Below are positions 5,818 through 8,740 of a stretch of DNA of 8,740 nucleotides, in pieces; within the stretch, counting starts at the first letter, position 1; each line of letters opens with the position of its first letter. Where the stretch lies: the NCBI GenBank assembly GCA_021789565.1, contig JAJYJL010000250.1, forward strand, positions 1 to 8,740, given 5' to 3'. The notes under the pieces were generated by a model that did no database searches, was not told the origin of the DNA, and saw nothing but the letters and a program-made list of their open reading frames with translations. Origin of the DNA: Acidobacteriota bacterium (GTDB lineage: Bacteria > Acidobacteriota > Terriglobia > UBA7540). A program made the translations under genes and the position numbers.

Positions 5818-5846
5818 AGGATATGTCAAACAAGAAGATATGTCAA
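5818..5846 (-). promoter_or_regulatory. Sigma70-type promoter of the OmpA-type gene
   Basis: On the minus strand a perfect TTGACA (5841-5846) is followed after exactly 17 bases by TATCCT (5818-5823). Transcription would begin near 5811, leaving a leader of about 94 bases to the ATG at 5717. A second TTGACA lies 17 bases further downstream because the region is a direct repeat, but it has no good -10. Confidence 0.6.
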
Positions 5847-5850
5847 ACAA
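5820..5850. repeat. Direct repeat of 14 bases, period 17
   Basis: GATATGTCAAACAA occurs at 5820-5833 and again at 5837-5850, separated by GAA. On the minus strand each copy carries TTTGACATATC, so the repeat duplicates the promoter's -35 hexamer. Confidence 0.9.
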
Positions 5851-6434
5851 AAGAAATGGGTAACTACAAAACTTCCCCATATATAGGTTATAGGTATTGC
5901 ATTTCTCACATAACCTCCAACGGGCGCCATTAGGGGTAGCCGTTCGCATCCATCAAGCTGTCGACCTGTGCCGGTTAAGCTTCCTGCATTGTTGAAGTTA
6001 CGATAGATGGGCTCGTGCCGCCGAGGGTTGAAGGTCTTTTTCCCGCCGCGTCCAATGGGGCCTGAGCCCCCCTTTTTGCTATTGCTGGCGTGCCCCTGGC
6101 AGAGCTTTCACCACTAACCGGATCCTTCCACTCCTTACCCGATAGCCGGCCCGCCGTCAACCATCAGCACAGGCAGGCGGCATGAAACGCCTTACAGCGG
6201 CGGACAAAAATCATCGCCCATTCCTGACATTATTGAGGTACGAAAATCCCCGCGCGAACAAATCCTCTTTCACTGTGTTGCCAGGGAGCCTGCTACAACC
6301 TTACTGACTTCTGCCACGTGGTCCGGCGATAAAGTTCTATTAATGGCCGCCGATATCGTATCCCGTGTGCCTGAGTTAATGTTGCAACGTGACTCCTCAT
6401 ACGCTCTTGCCAAAACGGTCAGGCGTTATAAGGC
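5851..6434. other. Long gap upstream of the pilin gene without a recognisable gene
   Basis: I see no credible coding frame here: the frames that exist are short and lack family signatures or ribosome sites. A small terminator-like hairpin lies at 6057-6077. I found no convincing -35/-10 pair for the pilin; TATAAG at 6427-6432 is too close to the start to serve. The gap could hold a long leader, a small RNA or regulator sites. Confidence 0.4.
6057..6077 (+). terminator. Orphan terminator-like hairpin
   Basis: GGGGC (6057-6061), loop CTGA, GCCCC (6066-6070), then CC and five T's. The shape fits a short rho-independent terminator on the plus strand. No plus-strand gene ends before it, because the upstream gene is divergent. 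It may end a small RNA, weaken a pilin leader transcript, or be chance; the stem is only 5 bases. Confidence 0.35.
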
Positions 6435-6440
6435 ATGGCT

Positions 6441-6953
6441 ATGCGAACCAAGGCGAATGGCTTTTCGCTGATCGAACTCCTGATTGTTGTGGCGATCATC
6501 CTGATTATCGCGGCGATTGCCATCCCCAATTTTCTGCGCTCGCGGACGGCGGCCAACCATGCCTCGGCGGTGGAGTCGCTCCGCACACTCTGCACCGGGG
6601 AGTACACCTACTCCTCCACGTATAACCTGGGATTCACAGCGACCCTGGGCTATTTGGGGCCGCCACCTTCCGGTTCCACCGACGACATGACCCACGCCGC
6701 GGTCGTCGATAACGTGCTGTCCGGGGCTGCCGCGGGCGGGGCCACCGCGATGACTTCCACCAAGGACGGCTACCTGTTCACCTACTCCCCGGGCGCCGCC
6801 ATCAATGGCCAAATACTCTCATTCACGATCAACGCGGACCCCGTCACTCGCGGAACCACCGGCTTGAATTCCTATTTTGTGGACCAGACGGGAGTCGTCC
6901 GGCAGAACGCCACCACCCAGGCGAGTGCAGCGGACTCACCTCTGGCAGGGTAA
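6441..6953 (+). CDS. Type IV pilin / pseudopilin with prepilin cleavage motif
   Basis: The 170-residue protein starts with the short basic leader MRTKANG, cut before F by prepilin peptidase. The class III-type helix FSLIELLIVVAIILIIAAIA follows, with glutamate at mature position 5. IPNFLRSRTAANHASAVESLRTL continues the long N-terminal helix. The C-terminal globular part ends with NSYFVDQTGVVRQN, like the 'yFxDxtGvIR' end strand of many acidobacterial and deltaproteobacterial pilins. Only one cysteine is present, so there is no disulfide loop. It would be assembled into a type IV pilus or type II-secretion pseudopilus at the inner membrane; no assembly genes are nearby. AAGG lies 7 bases before the ATG at 6441; the in-frame ATG at 6435 is only 1 base from it and so is less likely. 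The gene stands alone after a long gap. Confidence 0.9.
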   Translation: MRTKANGFSLIELLIVVAIILIIAAIAIPNFLRSRTAANHASAVESLRTLCTGEYTYSSTYNLGFTATLGYLGPPPSGSTDDMTHAAVVDNVLSGAAAGGATAMTSTKDGYLFTYSPGAAINGQILSFTINADPVTRGTTGLNSYFVDQTGVVRQNATTQASAADSPLAG

Positions 6954-7031
6954 GCCGCCGGCAGAAGAAACTCCTAAAAAATACCTTCTGGAATGCGCAG
7001 GACTTGCGCGAGGAACTGTTGAGAGCAGGGG

Positions 7032-7090
7032 AGGAAGTCTCCCGAGTCCGCGACCTAGACGTTCACACGGACGAACGCGGCAGACTTCCT
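7032..7090. repeat. Nested inverted repeats between convergent genes
   Basis: AGGAAGTCT (7032-7040) and AGACTTCCT (7082-7090) form outer arms of 9 perfect bases. Inside, CCGCG (7048-7052) can pair with CGCGG (7076-7080) or CGTTC (7060-7064) with GAACG (7073-7077). The structure lies between the pilin stop and the stop of the oppositely oriented peroxiredoxin. It may separate the two transcripts, but no T run follows on either strand. Confidence 0.4.
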
Positions 7091-7103
7091 TCCAGGGACA
7101 AAT

Positions 7104-7763
7104 CTACTTCGGCTGGGGAACGATGCGCAGATAGGGCCGCGGCGACTTCCAGCCGCCGGGGTACTTCTTCTTCGCCTCATCGTTCGAAACCGATGGCAGG
7201 ATGATGACATCTCCACCCTGTTCCCAGTTCGCCGGAGTGGCCACCTGTTCCCTGGCCGTAAGCTGAATGGAATCGAGGGCGCGCAGCACTTCATTAAAGT
7301 TGCGGCCCGTGCTCATCGGGTAGGTCAGCATCAACTTGATTTTCTTGTCCGGGCCGATGACAAACACCGTGCGGACGGTCTGGTTGTTCACCGCGGTCCG
7401 GCCCTCACAGGTTTCCCCGGCCTCCGCCGGCAGCATATCGTAGAGCTTGGCAACTTTGAGTTCGGGGTCGCCAATCATGGGATAATTCACCTTGTTGCCC
7501 TGGGTTTCTTCAATGTCAACTTCCCACTTCTTGTGGCTGTCCACGGGGTCCACGCTCAGCCCGATGATCTTGCAGTTGCGTTTTGCAAACTCCGGCTGCA
7601 GGCCCGCCATGTAACCGAGTTCGGTGGTACACACGGGCGTAAAGTCTTTGGGATGGGAAAACAGGACGGCCCAGCCATCGCCGATCCATTCGTGGAACTT
7701 GATGGGTCCCTGTGTGGTTTCGGCCTCAAAATCCGGGGCTGTGTCGTTGATGCGTAGTGACAT
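7104..7763 (-). CDS. 1-Cys peroxiredoxin (Prx6-type)
   Basis: The 219-residue protein is a full-length AhpC/TSA-family peroxiredoxin of the Prx6 subfamily. It begins MSLRINDTAPDFEAETTQG; the active site HPKDFTPVCTTELG gives the Pro38-Thr42-Cys45 catalytic triad of residues, with Arg131 (NNQTVRTVFVI) completing the site. A long C-terminal domain with LTAREQVATPANWEQGGDVI and KKKYPGGWKSPRPYLR is typical of Prx6 proteins and absent from shorter AhpC forms. C64 and C119 occur elsewhere, but not in the usual 2-Cys resolving context. It reduces hydrogen peroxide and organic peroxides in the cytoplasm through a Cys sulfenic acid; the electron donor is not evident. AAGGAG lies 6 bases before the ATG. 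It is monocistronic, with its own promoter and a tandem repeat upstream. Confidence 0.96.
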   Translation of the reverse strand: MSLRINDTAPDFEAETTQGPIKFHEWIGDGWAVLFSHPKDFTPVCTTELGYMAGLQPEFAKRNCKIIGLSVDPVDSHKKWEVDIEETQGNKVNYPMIGDPELKVAKLYDMLPAEAGETCEGRTAVNNQTVRTVFVIGPDKKIKLMLTYPMSTGRNFNEVLRALDSIQLTAREQVATPANWEQGGDVIILPSVSNDEAKKKYPGGWKSPRPYLRIVPQPK

Positions 7764-7813
7764 CGTGCACTCCTTGCGAAAGATTTAATTGTTCGGGAAA
7801 GCCCGCCGTATCA

Positions 7814-7843
7814 AGTCTAGGTGTGGCCAAATCTCCCTGTCAA
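7814..7843 (-). promoter_or_regulatory. Sigma70-type promoter of the peroxiredoxin gene
   Basis: On the minus strand a perfect TTGACA (7838-7843) is followed after 18 bases by TAGACT (7814-7819; 4 of 6 matches). The start would be near 7807, about 44 bases before the ATG at 7763. Confidence 0.55.
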
Positions 7844-7873
7844 GAACAATCCCCGACAGAACAATCCCCGACA
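7844..7873. repeat. Tandem 15-mer repeat abutting the peroxiredoxin -35, candidate activator site
   Basis: GAACAATCCCCGACA occurs twice without a gap or mismatch (7844-7858 and 7859-7873). The first copy ends exactly where the -35 of the minus-strand promoter begins, a position typical of sites for activators that contact RNA polymerase. The 15-base period puts the copies about 1.5 helix turns apart. Confidence 0.65.
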
Positions 7874-7894
7874 TTTAAGGGTCGTGCGCCGTAC

Positions 7895-7916
7895 GCGCGG
7901 TAGGCGTTAGCCGCGC
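7895..7916. repeat. GC-rich hairpin upstream of the GH20-like gene
   Basis: GCGCGG (7895-7900) and CCGCGC (7911-7916) are perfectly complementary around a 10-base loop. GGC-GTTA-GCC (7903-7912) offers a competing small hairpin. It lies between divergent genes and has no T run. Confidence 0.4.
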
Positions 7917-8020
7917 TTAGGATCTGATTCGAGGCCAGGCGCGCGAATCGGCCTCCTCGCACAAAATCCATGCTCCTACGCGAAGGTTGGAGTAAGATGC
8001 CAAAGCGAAAGGAGGACATT

Positions 8021-8740
8021 TTGGATAACCACGACTCAGAACACTCTGTAAAGAAGACCCGGCGTGATTTTCTTGCCAGCGGCCTCGCGGGCATTGCGGG
8101 ATCAACCTTGCTGGCGGACCAGGCGGCCAGGGGATCGGCCCTTGCCGGCAGCGCAGGAAAAGACACCCTGGAGCCAGGCCCGCAGCCGCCTCAGGATTCC
8201 CCCCAAGCCAATCCGGGAGGAGACAAGAAGGCAGCCGGGCAGTTGCGCGGACTGATGGCGGACGCCGGACGCGTTCCGGAAGATCCGTCCTATTACCGGT
8301 GCGCCATCGACTTCTGCCACCGATGGAACATGAACGCCTACCTGATTTCACTGGCGGATGACCAGGGCGCCGCCTTTCGCTTCAAAAGCCATCCTGAACT
8401 CCTCACTCATAAAAATGCCCTGACGCCCGAGCAGGCCAAAGAGCTTGCCGAGTACGCACAGCAGCGCGGCGTGGAGCTGATTCCTGAAATCGAATCTTTC
8501 GGCCACACGCGCTTCATCACCGGCGTTCCGCAATACGCCCACCTGCAGGACGCGGTGCAGGGAGGACGCAACAACTTTTCCGCGGTGTGCCCGGTGGCCC
8601 CGGAAACCCTGAAACTGTTCGCGGACCTTTACCGCGAAGTTGCCGAAGTTTTCCCCACGCGCTATTTCCACGGCGGCTGCGATGAAGTCAACTGGGGCGG
8701 TTCCGAGCTTTCGCAGGCGGCGCTCAAAAAGAAGTCCCGT
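8021..8740 (+). CDS. Tat-exported GH20-like glycoside hydrolase, N-terminal part
   Basis: The frame is open to the right edge (240 residues seen). The N-terminus holds a twin-arginine signal, KKTRRDFLASGLAGIAGSTLL (R14, R15), then a Pro/Gln-rich linker to about residue 70. From there the sequence follows a GH20 TIM barrel: RGLMADAGRVP, WNMNAYLISLADDQG (102-116), LTPEQAKELAEYAQQRGVEL, PEIESFGH (155-162) and FHGGCDEVNW (216-225). D221-E222 align with the Asp-Glu pair of GH20 enzymes, where Asp supports the substrate's acetamido group and Glu is the acid. The usual GGDE is GCDE here. The likely activity is removal of terminal N-acetylhexosamine outside the cytoplasm. The TTG start is chosen because AAAGGAGG lies 5 bases before it; in-frame ATGs at 7997 and 7970 are alternatives. 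Confidence 0.75.
   Translation, partial: MDNHDSEHSVKKTRRDFLASGLAGIAGSTLLADQAARGSALAGSAGKDTLEPGPQPPQDSPQANPGGDKKAAGQLRGLMADAGRVPEDPSYYRCAIDFCHRWNMNAYLISLADDQGAAFRFKSHPELLTHKNALTPEQAKELAEYAQQRGVELIPEIESFGHTRFITGVPQYAHLQDAVQGGRNNFSAVCPVAPETLKLFADLYREVAEVFPTRYFHGGCDEVNWGGSELSQAALKKKSR

Noticed and set aside
6086..6101. Possible sigma54 promoter (TGGCGTGCCCCTGGCA) for the pilin gene
   Set aside because: The GG-N10-GC spacing fits, but the -24 and -12 boxes each deviate and it lies about 340 bases upstream of the gene.
6427..6432. TATAAG as a -10 element for the pilin gene
   Set aside because: It overlaps the ribosome site, and the only -35-like hexamer (TTGCCA) is 14 bases away, too close.

Overview
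The window looks like chromosomal DNA of a GC-rich, Gram-negative-type bacterium, most likely from the Acidobacteriota or a near relative. This is inferred from family content only: a divergent HolA-like start, an ECF sigma / small anti-sigma / DUF4252 operon, a PEGA + Ig-like + OmpA protein, an acidobacterial-style type IV pilin, and intergenic REP-like palindromes. No rRNA, tRNA, CRISPR array, transposase or phage gene is visible. Most of the window is accessory or housekeeping DNA with long, structured intergenic gaps.

Layout, left to right. The first 168 bases are the start of a minus-strand gene resembling DNA polymerase III delta (holA). Upstream of it lie a putative promoter and a strong hairpin. 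A compact minus-strand operon follows (1969 down to 357): ECF sigma factor, a one-TM protein in the anti-sigma position, and a secreted DUF4252 protein. The first two genes overlap by 4 bases and the last two are 3 bases apart. From 1970 to 2652 there is no credible gene; this stretch holds several inverted repeats, including a two-hairpin REP-like element, then an AT-rich island. A minus-strand exported YbhB/YbcL-type PEBP protein (2653-3303) is next. A possible small two-TM protein (3533-3862, plus) follows. A large minus-strand cell-envelope protein (3987-5717) combines a signal segment, two PEGA-like domains, two Ig-like domains and a peptidoglycan-binding OmpA domain, and ends in a textbook terminator. 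After a 720-base gap come a plus-strand type IV pilin/pseudopilin (6441-6953), a minus-strand 1-Cys peroxiredoxin (7104-7763), and the start of a plus-strand Tat-exported GH20-like glycosidase that runs off the right edge.

The genes do not form one pathway. The common theme is the cell envelope and its stress responses: an ECF regulon, a wall-anchored outer-membrane protein, a pilin, an exported PEBP, a peroxidase and an exported glycan hydrolase. I found no clearly new multi-gene system. The most interesting signals are regulatory: a perfect 14-bp palindrome lying on the predicted start point of the OmpA-protein promoter, whose -35 is duplicated by a 17-base-period repeat; and two perfect tandem 15-mers abutting the -35 of the peroxiredoxin promoter. 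The palindrome-rich gap at 2138-2413 is also notable.
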